Assembly: GCF_048820975.1 (NCBI RefSeq)
Contig: NZ_JBMEUF010000001.1
Span: 682,001 to 746,000 of the forward strand
DNA from: Glaciecola sp048820975
GTDB taxonomy: Bacteria > Pseudomonadota > Gammaproteobacteria > Enterobacterales > Alteromonadaceae
Length of the DNA stretch: 64,000 nucleotides
Direction of reading: 5' to 3'
Part shown: positions 63,934 to 64,000 of the stretch, one piece after another
Numbering within the stretch: the first letter of the stretch is position 1
How the letters are laid out: each line of letters begins with the position of its first letter
Translations under genes and position numbers: made by a program
The notes under the pieces: generated by a model
Told to the model about the DNA's origin: nothing
The model's database searches: none
Seen by the model: only the letters and a program-made list of their open reading frames with translations

Positions 63934-64000
63934 CTACTTCTTGTTTGGTGCGAGAACCATGATCATTTGACGACCTTCAACACGATTGGGAAAAGACTCA
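63934..64000 (-). CDS. infC: Translation initiation factor IF-3, C-terminal end (cut by window edge)
   Basis: Only the last 21 or so codons are present, reading SFPNRVEGRQMIMVLAPNKK and a TAG stop. The RQMIMVLAP ending and its place before rpmI identify IF-3, which keeps 30S subunits free and checks initiator tRNA. Confidence 0.93.
   Translation of the reverse strand, partial: ESFPNRVEGRQMIMVLAPNKK

Overview
The window looks like a chromosomal segment of a low-GC marine gammaproteobacterium of the Alteromonadales type (Alteromonas/Glaciecola/Paraglaciecola-like). This is inferred from gene content: dnaQ/rnhA with a TIGR03503-type membrane protein, mfd followed by a CsiV-like gene, a liu leucine-degradation operon, TonB-dependent receptors and infC-rpmI-rplT / pheST-ihfA. 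No species can be named from sequence reading alone. I see no phage, transposase, plasmid or CRISPR sequence. Nearly all of the window is ordinary, densely coded chromosome.

Layout. 1-12 kb: 5' part of topA, divergent astB, a large Ig-repeat lipoprotein, a dicarboxylate/amino-acid symporter, lolD-lolE, three tandem tRNA-Asp genes behind a strong promoter, a TIGR03503 protein with dnaQ, then rnhA-rlmI. 12-22 kb: a PilZ protein, hrpA, an 82-residue orphan, sbcB and two tandem DUF342/FapA paralogues. 22-31 kb: a thiolase divergent from liuR-liuA-liuB-liuC-liuD-liuE, with two LiuR-type operators between them. Together these genes take isovaleryl-CoA to acetyl-CoA and acetoacetate. 31-40 kb: dps, glgC, an alpha/beta hydrolase, an MFS carrier, a thioesterase, an HDOD protein, a PanE-like reductase and a glycosyltransferase.

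40-49 kb: a three-gene operon of a TonB-dependent receptor, a YfiR-like periplasmic protein and a GGDEF-EAL membrane protein, which looks like a signal relay from outer membrane to c-di-GMP. Then a cysteine desulfurase fused to a SufE/CsdE domain, a polytopic membrane protein, a phosphoribosyltransferase and lolC, which is separated from lolDE. 49-56 kb: a second PilZ-like protein, mfd, csiV-like, a PduO-type adenosyltransferase and a small lipoprotein. 56-64 kb: pheS-pheT-ihfA and infC-rpmI-rplT, which are commonly neighbours in gammaproteobacteria. Here they are separated by a cassette encoding a formate/nitrite-family channel, a PP2C phosphatase-Ser/Thr kinase fusion and cyanase.

The cassette is the most interesting part. 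It is preceded by a roughly 430-base region holding a sigma-54-like promoter and a leader RNA. The leader has a perfect hairpin, a short hairpin with a hexanucleotide loop that overlaps the left arm of a terminator, and the terminator itself. This resembles an ANTAR (NasR/NasT) antitermination leader and suggests a nitrogen-regulated cyanate/nitrite module under extra control by phosphorylation.
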